64,000 nucleotides of DNA from contig NC_053134.1 of assembly GCF_010015445.1 (NCBI RefSeq), forward strand, positions 16,490,629-16,554,628, given 5' to 3'. The translations under genes and the position numbers were made by a program. Below the pieces are notes generated by a model. That model was not told the origin of the DNA, ran no database searches, and saw only the letters and a program-made list of their open reading frames with translations. Positions within the stretch are counted from its first letter, which is position 1; the number at the start of each line of letters is the position of its first letter. Below, in pieces: positions 36,073 through 47,079 of the stretch. This DNA comes from Perca fluviatilis (lineage: Eukaryota > Chordata > Actinopteri > Perciformes > Percidae).

Positions 36073-37779
36073 AGGTTGAATCAAAGAGGTGTTCACAACT
36101 GTGTGTGTTGCCCAACGCTTGTCTGCATGACTGTAACTGCATGATTATTTGAGGGTTTCCCAATGGCTCAAACCCACTTGAAAGTGTATGAGCTGTATTA
36201 TTTGTTTAAACCGTAAACCAATTGAATAAGAAGGTCAATGACTGAGTGTTTTTGGATTATGAGGATAATGATCATGCTGACAGATGAGGGCTTCCTTACA
36301 ACAGCTACGAACAGCCTGTCTGCAGTGAGAATTGCCTCACGTTTTGCCTGCAGTAAGCCAATCATGCATGTCTTTATGCTCTGGTTCCTTAAAGCAGGCT
36401 ATTCTATTTCTTGAAATAATCATGATGTTACATTCAGGAGTTCAAGACCGAAGAAAAGGGTCTCATATGCTTGACAATACCTTTTATTTTGTGCCCACAC
36501 TGAGACTTGTTACCCATTTTATTGCAGTCCATGGCAACTTTCCCAAAGTGTATGGCCCACAGGCACTTTCCGAAAGGTACCAGGCTTTAATTGGTGAGCC
36601 AGTGATTTTCTGTTGTTGGACCATTGATTTTTATTTGCATAGTTATTTGTTGATGGATACAAAGCCAGTGGCAGTCTTTCAATCTATTGATCAAGCTTAC
36701 AGAGGCAGCATTGAAAAGAGACGAAGCAGAGAGAAGAGTGAGGGATTAACCTTTTTAAATTAGAAACTGTATTTTTTCCTTACCATCATCTGCATCACGC
36801 CACTCCCATACGGCCATATCAGCATTCTTGAAAGTTGGCAACCAATCAAATGACGATGTTTGTCCGACAGCAAGTAAACACAGAAATTAGCCCCTTAATT
36901 AGCTATTGTTACCAACTGCATAGGGATATATGTACGTACAGGGCAACTAGCAGGCTAACCAAAGGCTTGTTGCAAACGAGAGATTTGTTTACATTGGCTC
37001 ATTATTCAGTACTTTTAGTCTACATATTTGAAGCATATAAGTGTTCATTTCTGCTGTGTTTAATAACCTAAAACAAGTAGGCTCACACTTAAATCTTTCA
37101 AGAGTGCCTCTCTCTGAATCTTTCTGAAATATAATATAGAATAGCATTAAAAGACTCAATCCACTGTTCATTAGTCCAAAATTTTAAAAGTAACCAAAGA
37201 CCACAAAACAGTGTTGATTCTCAACATTACAGAAACACAATAATGAAAAGAAATGCAATCAGCATCTTAAGAATGAATGTAGTATGGAGGTCCCTGCGGT
37301 TTCCCTAAAAAGCATGAAAACATGTAGGTAATATCAGGAGCATGTCCAATTGATTTTTGCATGAAATACACAAAATGTTAAGTTTTTTTATTTGACCAGC
37401 TCAACCAACATTGAACACAGGAAACTTAATTCTGCTCAGATTGCTTAAATCTAACAAAGATTGTAGGCATTGTTCGAAAACTGCCACATTAAAAATGACC
37501 TGTGATAAAGGCCTGTTGAAACGGTGCCAGAGCAGCAGGTGCGGGTCATGTTTTGTTGGATTCCATAAAAATATGTTCATATTGTAGTCGTGCCATTTTC
37601 ACATAATAGTTCAGTATCTATGGTACCATGGCAGTTTGTACTTTTGTCCGAAGCCGTATGTTTTGGTATCACAGATTGCATTATTTTTTACATCTCCAAG
37701 GTCAGTCTTGACATTGTGCTGGTTCAGCAGTAGAAAGTGTTTCAGAGGGTGTTTGTGTTTACTTCTTGGTTTGTGTTGC

Positions 37780-37960
37780 CTTGCTTTAGATCAATCCGTA
37801 GCCAGATTAGCTTTGTTTAACAAGGTTTCTGAGGCTGACTTTGACACATCTCGCCTGCTCCGCCGAGAATTTATCACATTGAGGAGAGCCAGCGCAATCC
37901 CACTCAATCCCCCTTCCATGCTAGCACGAATGACAAAGGCTCTAAATGGATTAGTGTAGG
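37780..37960. promoter_or_regulatory. Candidate conserved element beside the TG repeat
   Basis: Open in both directions over about 180 bases without being repeat-like. It contains GATCAATCCG, CAGATTAGC and AAATGGATTAGTG homeodomain/Otx-type motifs (GGATTA near 37948). A 107-residue plus-strand frame ends here; its C-terminal half is well formed but matches no family I know. A conserved non-coding element and a coding exon are both possible, and neither is shown. Confidence 0.18.
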
Positions 37961-37989
37961 TGATTATTGCCATTGTCACCAGTCAATAG

Positions 37990-37993
<4 letters not shown>

Positions 37994-38061
<68 letters not shown>
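37994..38061. repeat. (TG)34 microsatellite
   Basis: Uninterrupted TG run of 68 bases. Such tracts can adopt Z-DNA and are highly polymorphic. Confidence 0.97.
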
Positions 38062-38062
<1 letters not shown>

Positions 38063-38069
38063 TTGAGTG

Positions 38070-39860
38070 AGCAATTTAGTGTATTTAGCCATGTTAACAC
38101 CTAATGAAAACAGCATCCTTGTAAGAGATTTGAAGGCGCCGTCCACACCTGGCAGAATGAGATGGTGTGAAAAATGGAGAGACTAGGAGCGAAGACAGAG
38201 GGGACGGGTCTCGGTGCAGTGTCATGGCTAAGGAGGAAGGGAGGGGGGGGAGCAAGGTGTGAGTGATTCACACTACAAACTGCATCAGCGATCCTCCCCG
38301 CAGAGAGCGACGGAAATTGCCCAGAATGAAGATGGACCGGGAGGAGGGATGAAGGGTAAGGTGGGTGATTGTGGCGTTAAGGGGGAAGGGTTGGGAGCTA
38401 TACTCTGCACAATGCAGGGAATCTTGGCCACAGATCAGTCAGCCTGGAGGACGGGTGTTGGACAGGACACGAGCGGGAGCGCAGGGAGATGGGTAAAAGA
38501 TGCAGGCAGGGAGAGAGACTGGGAAAAAGAGACAGATGGATGAAGGTGTGACGGAGGCAGCAGGATATCGACAGGGGAGGAATTGTGTTTCAGGAGCTTA
38601 CTGCCAGAAATATGTTTCCATCATGCAGATAGGTGGAGAGAAAAAGTGAGAGCGAGAAGCAACAACATGGAGCTATGTATTGCAGGAATGGCAGAGGGTT
38701 AGGAAAGGGTTAGAGAGTGAATTATAAATAGTAAGACCCCTGAGGTGATGATTTCCAATGGGTTTTAGTGCACAGCATTTTGTGCAAAACAGAGAGGTGG
38801 TGTGTGACTTTATCTGTGTTGAGGTCAACTAAAGTGCCTCTGAACATGATGGTCAAATAAAAGAGAAACAAGCACAGCACGCTGTCTCTGGCATAGAGTG
38901 CAGTTATCCAAAGTAAATCATGTACTGTTTCCATGGAATGTGTGCTGAGATGCTGTTATGGTATTGAAAATCTCAAAGATGCAGCACACACTGGAGCCAT
39001 ACAGTATCTGGAAGTTTAAAAGCTATATCTCTGTCAGACACACACTTAGCAAACTCTATCTCACTTCATTTTCCGTGATTCAGAATGTTGTTTACTTAGC
39101 CGTTATTGCTTCCTTATGCAACTCTCGGAGGGAAGACTGCAGCAAGCATCACGGGGCACTACTGTGCTGAGGACTCCTTTTTTAGCATCAATTTTAAAGC
39201 CAGTGTTACCTATCTGTTTAATTAGCAAACATCATGCCAAGTTGAGAGATTTACAGAGGACTACAAGTCAAAGCCAAGTCCGTCGGGGTTACCAGGCATC
39301 ACCACGGGCAAGATCAAAAACAACAAAAACGCAGCATTGGCCCGTTCCCTTTTTTCCAATGCAAAAATCTCCAGAGTGGGTAAACTGAGTACACAGGATT
39401 ACAATATGTTCTTCCCACCCATTCTGATATTTAGGCAAGTAGTCATATTATGTTTCTACTGTAGAAAGCAGGACTATGACAAATAAGATTTATAAGTGTT
39501 TCCACTCATAGTTCTCGCACTACAAGGAAGATTATTCATACTTTAGTCTACCACACAACACAATGCTGTAGGTATGGGTCTTATATTGCAATTTAGTAGT
39601 ATGTCATGATATACAGTTCTCTGTGTTCTGATTGAAACAGAATACGCTGCTGGGGTATTATTTTGTGAGTAATATGATCTGATTGCTGAAAAATTGTGAA
39701 ACATGGAAAACCCTAACAAACTGGAGCTAGAGGACAGTTTGCCTCCACCAACACCTGCTTAACCAGTTTTATTAGATCAGGAACAGGGAAGGAGGGGGAC
39801 AAAAGGAGATTAGACCTTTTATTTTTTTAACCAAATAACACCCCTGACCCATGGCAACTC
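38070..39860. other. Unassigned stretch, purine-rich at its left
   Basis: From about 38150 to 38720 the plus strand is G/A-rich (GGAGGAAGGGAGGGGGGGGAG near 38230), which accounts for the 94-residue frame at 38259-38543. No gene is recognised in the rest. Confidence 0.4.
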
Positions 39861-39863
39861 TCT

Positions 39864-39955
39864 GCTAGCTAATATGGTCCACAAGCTAGCTAATATGATC
39901 CAACAAAGTAGCTAATATGAGCTATAAAATGGCTAATGCAACCCACAAGACAGTC
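39864..39955. repeat. Imperfect tandem repeat, period about 22 bp
   Basis: Four successive units carry TAGCTAATATG or a decayed form of it, beginning near 39864, 39885, 39906 and 39929. The unit is roughly CTAGCTAATATGATCCACAAG. Copies diverge progressively to the right. Confidence 0.65.
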
Positions 39956-40415
39956 AAGTGTGGATTTATATGATGGGAGGGATTAGCTAGTTGCCCAAAA
40001 CACTTTGGTTTTGATAAATGAATGCATTTGATGTTGGCATATTTGGCATATATACCAATAACAGCAGAAACACACAATGAAATCAAAAAAAATTCCAAAT
40101 TCTTATTCTCTTAAAATCTGCATTTATGTATTTCTTTTCTTTTTTTGCCACTTGGCAGCAGAGCAACAAGTACTAAAAACAAAATTGACGTATTCCTTCA
40201 TACCATTAATATGGTGAATATGTTCGATATCAGTTGCATATGTACACATCAAAGAGACATGGAGCAACATCAGCTTTTGCTGGTCACTTGGCAAATGTAG
40301 TGTTTTGGTCTCCACTCTCAAGCAATCATAAGAGAAATCTCTGGCCCTGTAGCTGCTTAAATGCCCCACAATTTCCAAGTGTTGCATAGAGCTGAGTGAA
40401 ATTACAGTGTCAGGT

Positions 40416-40695
40416 GATCATTCTCTGTGGGTTTATCACCACGAGCAACAAAATGTTTCTTTGGTAGCAAATTTCACATCTGGAAAAATGCTTGTTGCTT
40501 CTGGCCAACGTCATTGTTTTTTTATGAGTAAAGTTGGCTGGGGAATCTTTGTCAGCAGCCAATAACGTAACACCATTGGTGTGTAGCACTAAAATGTTAT
40601 GGGTACATAAAAAAATCGGTAGCTCAGAAATGTCAGTGTCAAGGTCAGATATTCCATGTTTTGTATTTTGCTACCAGAGGTCACAGAGAATGATC
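40416..40695. mobile_element. Small inverted-repeat element, probable MITE
   Basis: GATCATTCTCTGTG at 40416-40429 has its exact reverse complement at 40682-40695. Beyond this, GAGCAACAAAATG at the left and CATGTTTTGTATTTTGCTACC at the right show weaker inverted similarity. The 280-bp span has no frame. No target duplication was found, so a MITE call is tentative. Confidence 0.4.
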
Positions 40696-40699
40696 CCAT

Positions 40700-41893
40700 A
40701 AATTGGTTGAGTGCTTAGTTGGCTGCTGTAGTACATGAGCTCCTTCAAAACCATACACATTGAACTGTACAAAGTATTTGGAGCGTTTCATATTTTAATG
40801 AAGCACAAAGATGAGATGAATGTCGGTAAAAGCCATTATTTACTGTAATATTTTTTTTATCATCCAAGGGTTTAAATTGCTTCACATTCTTTGGAAATCA
40901 TGCTTTGTTTTTTGTCTGTTGCTCATTTTAAAAGAGTATCATCTTTTCTAAATGTCATTATGGACCAAAACCTTTTAATATGAACTCATAACAGCTGAGA
41001 AAAGATAAAAAAAAAAAAATGCCTGGCTTATCCCGGAGAACGTCATCCTCAAAGGCAGTATGGGTTGTGAGGTTTGAGAAACCATGTGCAATTTAGCATG
41101 AGGACAATTTCATACAGTACTTCCGGCTATATTTCCCTCTGCCAGCCTGGAAAGGTTGGCTGAAAAGCTCTTGGCACATCCTGTTCTAATCTCATCTAAT
41201 GTATTTACAGGCACAAATGGTTAGTGGGAAAACAATTCTGGCAAAGTTATGTCAGCCTCCTTTTTTTTCTATTTTTCAACTACATCATTGTGCATGTTTC
41301 TATGTTTCTCACTCTTACCTCTCCTTACATTTCTCAATCCTGCAGTCGCACAATTATCAGGTACACAAGCTCCTTTTAAAATGATGTGAATGCTTCGGTG
41401 GAGCCTAAACCTTCAGCAGGAGCTCCTTATTGAGGGCAGCATGCACAGATTCCCCTTTCCTTTGGCCTGTAGTTCCACTTCATGGACATCTATGCATACC
41501 TCCAAAAAATATGTCTTGAACAGTCTTCTTAAAAGGCAAAATACAGTATGAATAACCCAGTTAGTTCAAACAGCTTTTAAATTTAGCTGACATCTTTGGT
41601 AATTGCATTTCCCAGAGATCAATCAGGCAATCAAACCGCTCTGCCTATACCATACAATCTTTTTCTCAGTTTTGAAAAATATGAATTTGTGTCCGTGTAT
41701 CTTTGCTTTGTTCAGTCACGGTGGTGGCAGTCATGCTTTCTGTGTTTAAATGGTTATAGTGATTCCAAAGTGTCATTTCTTGGTTGAAAGTTTCAAGTCT
41801 GTTTCACCTCTTGATGCTGGCAGTTTTTGGGGATTGTTACGTGTGTACAGCACGCTTCTCATCACACCCAACAACGGCCAGAATCGAGAGGTG
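40700..41893. other. Unassigned non-coding stretch
   Basis: AT-rich sequence with T and A runs (40850, 41010). No gene seen. Confidence 0.4.
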
Positions 41894-42198
41894 AAGTATA
41901 TAAATGTCACTGTAGCAAAAGGGGGAAGTTAAACTAATGGAAGTAAGCATAAACAAGATTTTCAGCTGACCTGAAGTTGCTCTTTATGGGTTTTCATTCC
42001 CTTTTTACAGCAATCGGTGTGTCATTCAGTGGTAAAATGGAGAAATGGATATTTATATTTTTAATTTTCTTTTATAAAATTATTGGGGGGGGAAAGGATA
42101 TGATCTTCCAAATTTATATTAAAACCTAGAATTACAACAGCCTCTACTTTCAGGTCAGCAGTTTTCTTTTTATCATTTCCAAATAATTGTTCATGTCA
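41894..42198. repeat. Direct duplication, copy A (about 300 bp)
   Basis: This segment repeats at 43661-43950 in the same orientation. Landmarks shared in order are AGTATATAAATGTCACTG, TGGAAGTAAGCATAAACAAG, CAGCAATCGGTGTGTCATTC, GGATATGATCTTCCAAATT and TTTCCAAATAATTGTTCA. By eye, mismatches and small indels are few, including a different G-run length. It contains no recognisable gene. It could be a local segmental duplication or two copies of an unknown repeat. Confidence 0.85.
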
Positions 42199-42199
42199 T

Positions 42200-43060
42200 T
42201 TTTTTAAATGCTGGTCTTTTTTTTGTTTGTTTTTTTGGTCACAGCAGCACAACAAAACATTATTTGAGGATCTGAAATGAAGCCTGACAACCAGTCTGAG
42301 TGTTGGGCTGTCTGGCCAGAGGGCCCCCAACACCCCGCTGAGCTCAGTGAACGGTCAATTGGACATAGTGCTCTCATGTCCTCACACATTGTACTCGCAC
42401 TGAAACACAGACACAGGCAAGCACGATATAGAATGCTCACAGACCAGGCAGGGGAAAGATTGCTGTACAAAGTGTGTAGATGGAGGTAATGTTGGCAGCA
42501 CAGTGTGTATACATAAAAGGTTTATTTCTAAAGTTCTCTTCATCTGTTTTTGAATAACAATTACCCACAGTGTATTCCTCAATGTTGAAAGCACATTTGC
42601 TTTTATTATATTCCTAATTTTGAATATCCCACTGGAAACCCATCGTGTACCAACAATACACACACAAACCTGGCTGGTTGCGGAAGCTTCCACTGCAGCT
42701 CCTCTCTCCTCCTACTCAAAGAGATGAGTCAACCTTTTGATTTTGGTCATTGTTCAGCAGTCTCAAAATACCTCATTGCTGATGGGATTTTATACTCAAT
42801 ACTAGTGTGTTTTATATATGATGTTTATGCAATCTTTTTTTTTTTTTTTTTGTCAATTCTACATAGAGTACAACCATCTTATTTGTATGAAATTTGCTTA
42901 ACAAAGTCTGACTTGACTTGACTTGACAAGTGTATCCACTGCATGAAAAGTTGGGGACTGTCCTACCTTCATCCCACTGCTCCCCACCAGCAGGATTTCT
43001 GAGCTGTCAGAAGGATAACAACGTGAGGAAGGTCACGCTTTATAATGTTACCTGTCAGCC
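42200..43060. other. Sequence between the duplicated copies, with a LINE-type tail
   Basis: No gene. A poly-T run lies at 42835-42851. The sequence at about 42885-42930 ends in GACTTGACTTGACTTGAC, a short tandem tail typical of CR1/L2-type LINE or LINE-tailed SINE 3' ends. The 103-residue minus-strand frame at 42382-42693 has no domain. Confidence 0.45.
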
Positions 43061-43320
43061 AGCCAATACAGCATCGCCCCAGAAGAAATTTAATTAGCTT
43101 GAAACCGCAGCAGGGGGAGAGGCGACATTAAAGGAATTGAACGATAACCAGCTTTTAATCCTGTCCTGGCGAGAGAATAGAAGAAAAGAGGAAAAATCGT
43201 TCTATCGAACAGTCGTGACTTTGATGGAGGTGGAATTCTTTTAAGGTGAAATGCGGCGTAATTAGTAATGCGCATGTGTTTACAAGATAAATAAACTACC
43301 GTCACTTGCTTTGATGTGTA
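43060..43320. promoter_or_regulatory. Candidate conserved regulatory element (motif-based only)
   Basis: A repeat-free patch holding two homeodomain cores, GAAATTTAATTAGC near 43085 and GCGTAATTAGTAATGCGC near 43256, the second followed by GTGTTTACAAGATAAATAAAC, which contains a forkhead-type TGTTTAC. A CAGCAGGGGGAG segment near 43110 has partial CTCF resemblance. Inference only. Confidence 0.25.
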
Positions 43321-43660
43321 ATGGAAGCTTCCTTAGAAATCACAGGCTGGAAAAGACTGGGCTCACTGAGACAGCTATTTACACCATGTTCTATGGGAGC
43401 CCAGCTGAAAAAGCTTTTAGTGTTGTTTCCAGCATATTAGTATGCAATTCTATTCATGTTTGAATCACTTATGATTCAATCAGTGTAAAAGGAATCGTGT
43501 CAATGTACAATTTGAATAGAACTTAGTTTTTCATACTGAATAAAACCCACACTGAGATAATTTGTCTCGAAGCCTCCGAGCAAAGTTTCTCGATGTATGG
43601 CACTTTATTGCCGCATGCTGCTGTTGTAGTTAGTGATGTCACAGTGTACTGTCACAAGCT

Positions 43661-43950
43661 GGAGTATATAAATGTCACTGCAGCAAAAGGGAAAGTTAAA
43701 CCAATGGAAGTAAGCATAAACAAGATTTTCAGCTGACCTTAAGTTGCTCTTTATGGGTTTTCATTCCCTTTTTACAGCAATCGGTGTGTCATTCATTGGT
43801 AAAGTGGAGAAATGTATATTTATATTTTTAATTTTCTTTTATAAAATGATTGGGGGGAAAAGGATATGATCTTCCAAATTATATTAAAGCCTAGGATTAC
43901 ATCAACCTCAGCAGTCTTCTTTTTATCGTTTCCAAATAATTGTTCAGTCA
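43661..43950. repeat. Direct duplication, copy B
   Basis: Second copy of the segment at 41894-42198, about 1.77 kb downstream in the same orientation. It lacks roughly 20 bases near its right side (the CTACTTTCAGG region of copy A) and has a shorter G run. The hAT MITE starting at 43978 lies immediately beyond its right end. Confidence 0.85.
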
Positions 43951-43977
43951 TAATATTGACCTGGTATTGGTGTGGAT

Positions 43978-44492
43978 CACGGATAGGCAACATTGATTAT
44001 AGAGAGGGCCACAAAAATGTTATCAAAACAAACAAAACCTCCACATTCCTGAGTGATATACAATTATTTCAGTGCAATCACAAAACTCATTCAATAATGG
44101 TACAACTATTTTTGATCTTGTTATCAGGCACACTTAGCACGTAAGTTTGCCTTTGAATTCCGTAAAAAGTTAATCAGTTTCCCATCTTGCCTGGAAGACA
44201 CGATACCTTGGTCCAGTTTTCTTTTTTGGCCACTTCTGTCTCTCTTTGCGCGGTGTCGATGAGGTTTGCCGGTCAAGACCTGACAAGGCCGCAGTTGCTT
44301 GGCAACAAACCTCTTGCCTTTCAAGGGAGCACCCTCTAATGGTGGACAGTATAATTACAGTCGGAATGTAATGGGCCGCCTGCCCCATACCTGTGAAACC
44401 AACAATTTGATATTTGGAAATTGATGCGCGGGCTGCACTGAGTGTGGATGAGGGCCGCATGCGGCCCGGGGCCCGCCAGTTGCCCATCCCTG
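43978..44492. mobile_element. hAT MITE, 515 bp, with 8-bp target duplication
   Basis: The left end is CACGGATAGGCAAC. The right end GTTGCCCATCCCTG reverse-complements to CAGGGATGGGCAAC, giving 12 of 14 matches. An 8-bp duplication with one mismatch flanks it: GTGTGGAT at 43970-43977 and GTCTGGAT at 44493-44500. The inner right end is GC-rich (GCGGCCCGGGGCCCGCC), a signature of a widespread vertebrate hAT group whose ends contain GGCCCGCGGGCC-like sequence. Frames on the minus strand inside (66 and 105 residues) overlap in different phases and show no transposase motif. Confidence 0.8.
44294..44306. promoter_or_regulatory. X-box-like RFX motif inside the hAT MITE
   Basis: GTTGCTTGGCAAC is a near-perfect inverted repeat (half-sites GTTGCT and GGCAAC with a one-base spacer) matching the RFX X-box pattern. 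It lies within the transposon at 43978-44492, so any use would be exaptation of transposon sequence. Confidence 0.35.
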
Positions 44493-44504
44493 GTCTGGAT
44501 CTTC

Positions 44505-45080
44505 TGTCTTAAAGCTCCATAGACAGGACACTTGTGTAGCCCAGAGTAGTCTGCATTAAAAAAAAAAGTATAAAATAATTAATATTCACAAAATCATACA
44601 ATTCCAGGTGTAATACTGTAAATAAACAATCTTTAAGTATCACATGTATGTGTTGAAAGAAAATGTTTTTTGTTGATAAGCTTGGCAAATAGCCAATAAA
44701 TTCAAGTTTACTTTCACTGTAGCCATTAAAAATCTTTAGCCCATTTCCTGACCCATGACTGGTCACGCCAGTGAAGGTGAAAAGGCAAAGTGCCAGTCTT
44801 GGCTAAATCCTTGATGAGAGCAAAGTATTGCTATTGAAATGAGTGTGGATAAAAAAGTAAATGCCGTTCCATTCCAGTTTGTGCACTGAGGCCTGACGCC
44901 ATTTTCCAAACTAATGTGCCAATTCATTGCACTGGTCAGTTTTTTGAGTTGGAGTCCTCTTAAGATGGCCCGGGACTTCAGAGGAGATGATCTTGGGGCC
45001 ATCAAGGGATATTTCAGAGACAAGAGCCGAGCTATACCTTTGCTTTGCCAGAATACCTGCTGTCAAAAAGGTATATTGCA
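44505..45080. other. Unassigned non-coding stretch
   Basis: No gene. Overlapping frames of 78-86 residues on both strands near 44.76-45.16 kb lack domains and shadow one another. Confidence 0.4.
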
Positions 45081-45084
45081 GTTC

Positions 45085-45175
45085 GTCCAAATGCAAATAC
45101 CAATAAATCAGCCTCAGGTGTACTTTGTTTTTAGTACTAATTATCAAATGTTAGCATGTTAACACAGCAAACTAA
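45085..45175 (+). repeat. Old dispersed repeat fragment (same family as 55.1-55.5 kb)
   Basis: CAGCCTCAGGTGTACTTTG followed by TAGTACTAATTATCAAATG and TTAGCATGTTAACAC parallels the order CAGCCTCAGCAGTACTAAG, AGTGCTTATTAGCAAATACT, AACATGCTAAACTAAG at 55412-55465. I recognise the TTAGCATGCTAA-type block as part of a repeat common in percomorph fish. Confidence 0.55.
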
Positions 45176-45373
45176 AACAAGCTAAAAAAAGGTAAAAAAA
45201 AAACGTGAATCCACAATCGTACTGTCAGAGATAATTATTCTATCAATTAATTGAATTTGTCTCAAACGGAAACTACTAATGTCTCTATCCAGAGAAAGCT
45301 GGTCCCCCTATAGTGAGATATAATTTGCAATTATCATTGCTCATATCCCTTTTACATTTCTAGTTAACATGAT

Positions 45374-45682
45374 ATGGCAGCATGGTGGCCCGATGGTTAG
45401 CACTGTGGCCTCACAGCAAGAAGGTTCTGGGTTCTAATCCAGGTCGTTACGGGGCCTTTCTGTGTGGAGTTTGCATGTTCTCCCCATGTTTGCGTGGGTT
45501 TCCTCCGGGTGCTCCGGTTTCCCCCACCATCAAAAACATGTACTAGGTTCTCCAGTCAGTGCCCTTGAGTTGGTCCCTGGGCGCTGTGATTGGCTGCCCA
45601 CTGCTCCCTTGAGGGATGGGTTAAATGCAGAGAATGAATTTCGCTACATTTATGTGACAATAAAGAACCTTTACCTCATTGG
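45374..45682 (+). mobile_element. V-SINE (DANA-like), full-length or nearly so
   Basis: The head GGTGGCCCGATGGTTAGCAC and the B-box-like GGTTCTAATCC (about 45431) form a tRNA-related Pol III promoter. The centre TTTCTGTGTGGAGTTTGCAT (about 45458), then CTCCCCATGTTTGCGTGGG and TCCTCCGGGTGCTCCGG, is the strongly conserved core of the V-SINE superfamily, which includes zebrafish DANA. The 3' end ATTTATGTGACAATAAAG is a LINE-derived tail that allows a partner LINE to copy it. No target duplication is evident. The 96-residue frame at 45462-45752 is an accidental reading through the core. Confidence 0.85.
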
Positions 45683-45784
45683 ATGCAGTTTACTGACAGA
45701 TCAGATTACATCATTTCTGATGTTCATATTTTCAAACCTTTCCTCTCACTGATCCCAGATTAGATTTTTAAGTAAAGCAGTTCA

Positions 45785-45870
45785 TGGGGTGCCCCATTAT
45801 CTTAACTGCTAGAGTGTGTCGCCCCTTTCTTGTTGATTTTGAGCTGTGCTGTCAAATAAAGGCAAAAAAG
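45785..45870 (+). repeat. Possible degenerate SINE 3' part
   Basis: The end, CTGTCAAATAAAGGCAAAAA, matches the 3' end style of the tRNA-derived SINE at 32035. The preceding 60 bases are too degraded to place. Low-confidence call. Confidence 0.3.
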
Positions 45871-45879
45871 TATAGCAGT

Positions 45880-46660
45880 TCATGGGTTTATTAATTAAAC
45901 TACAAGAGGAAGCAATACTGCTAATTTGAATACTACACAAACTACATCACACACCCAGCCTCTCTCTGTCTCTCCTCTTCTCTCTGCCTTTGAAATAGAA
46001 CATACTTCCTTGTTTTAGCTTCTGTTATGTCTGTAGCCATTCAGGGCTCCTTTTCTATTAAAATATTCCCTCTGAAGCACTTAGCCTAATTAAAGATCAT
46101 TTATTCCCAGAACTAATCAGTCCAAGTGTTTTTGTGTCTTCTAAAATAACATGAGAGAATGCTGTTGCTCTAAGTGAGGGTTCAACAGCCCACGCTGGTT
46201 ACTAAATTTGACTCGCATGTTGCGTTTTGTGTGTGCGTGTTTGTGGGGTTGCTGTTATGCAAACCGTAGCATAATTTGATTAGTGGTTAGAATATTATTA
46301 CTTAGCAAAAGAAGGCACATCATGGGATTCCTCTTGATCTATCATCATAAATGTTGTGTAAAAAGACATGGATTGTTTAGGTTGCATTCTGCTTTTGTCC
46401 CAATATGGAAGCAAGAAATAACTTAATGTAGTTAACTTCTGCTCATTGTTGATTAGATATATTCAGGATTTGGAGGCAAGCAAACAGATTTGAGAATTTA
46501 GGGTTTTAATCAGTGTTAACTCATCAATCAGGTCTTAATTGAGTAATTAAAAGCTGTGTAACTGTTGATGGAAATTAATATTTTTAAAAGAATGTAGTAA
46601 AGGATCCAAAAGAGTTGTTCACGACTTGATCCGCTAGTGATGGGTGAATGACACTAACCT
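45880..46660. other. Unassigned non-coding stretch
   Basis: No gene or clear repeat; CTCTCTGTCTCTCCTC pyrimidine sequence at about 45960-45985. Confidence 0.35.
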
Positions 46661-46664
46661 AGTT

Positions 46665-46770
46665 ACTGAAAAGGCAAGGGAAATTTATTTATAAAGCACA
46701 ATTTCATTACCAAAGGCAACCCAGTATGCCTTACAGATTCCAGTAAACATAAATGTAAAAAAACAAACAA
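46665..46770 (-). repeat. LINE-like 3' end, antisense
   Basis: GGCAAGGGAAATTTATTTATAAAGCAC is the reverse sense of the common fish retroposon 3' end (compare 815-872), beginning with GGCAA units that correspond to the TTGCC tail. It ends near an A-rich segment at 46760. Confidence 0.45.
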
Positions 46771-46904
46771 AACATGAGAAACAATCAAATGCACATAGAA
46801 GTAATCTGCTTTGTCTCAGGTCTAAACTCTTCTGGCAATTTGCTACCCAAACAGCACATTTCAGTAATTCAGCCTGCTAGAGATGAAAGCATTTAGAAAG
46901 TTTT

Positions 46905-47076
46905 GGGCTTTTCCGCCTTTAATTTTTGACAGGACAGCTAGGTGAGAAAGGGGGGAGAGAGAGAGGGGCAAGACATGCAGGAAATCATCACAGGTCAGAT
47001 TCGATCCTGGACCTCTGCGTCGAGGCATAAACCTCTCAGTATATCTGCGCTTGCTCTACCCACTGAACCAACCCTA
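46905..47076 (-). mobile_element. tRNA-derived SINE, antisense, diverged
   Basis: Read on the minus strand from the right, GGTTGGTTCAGTGGGTAGAGC at about 47075 is the tRNA-like head and GGATCGAATCTGACC near 46997 the B-box region. Then come CTGCATGTCTTGCC and a pyrimidine stretch (antisense GGGGGGAGAGAGAGAGGGG) and a 3' part resembling the copy at 32035. It lacks a visible A tail and target duplication, and is older than the 32-kb copy. Confidence 0.7.
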
Positions 47077-47079
47077 GAT

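Larger units (their letters stand above)
34441..36330. other. Unassigned non-coding stretch
   Basis: Outside the poly-T tract I see no gene. A pyrimidine-rich segment follows at 35340-35430 and produces a 62-residue proline/serine-rich frame that I regard as accidental. Confidence 0.35.

Noticed and set aside
36332..36763. 143-residue plus-strand open frame
   Set aside because: No recognisable motif and no exon-like boundaries. A frame of this length is expected by chance in 64 kb.
37994..38061. Short-period repeats as a possible CRISPR-like array
   Set aside because: It is a pure TG microsatellite. No spaced direct repeats of CRISPR form exist in the window.
38259..38543. Gly/Arg-rich 94-residue frame
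   Set aside because: Explained by G/A-rich composition; no splice sites or domain.
44170..44487. 105-residue minus-strand frame inside the hAT MITE
   Set aside because: Lies within a non-autonomous transposon with a competing frame in another phase and lacks hAT transposase motifs.
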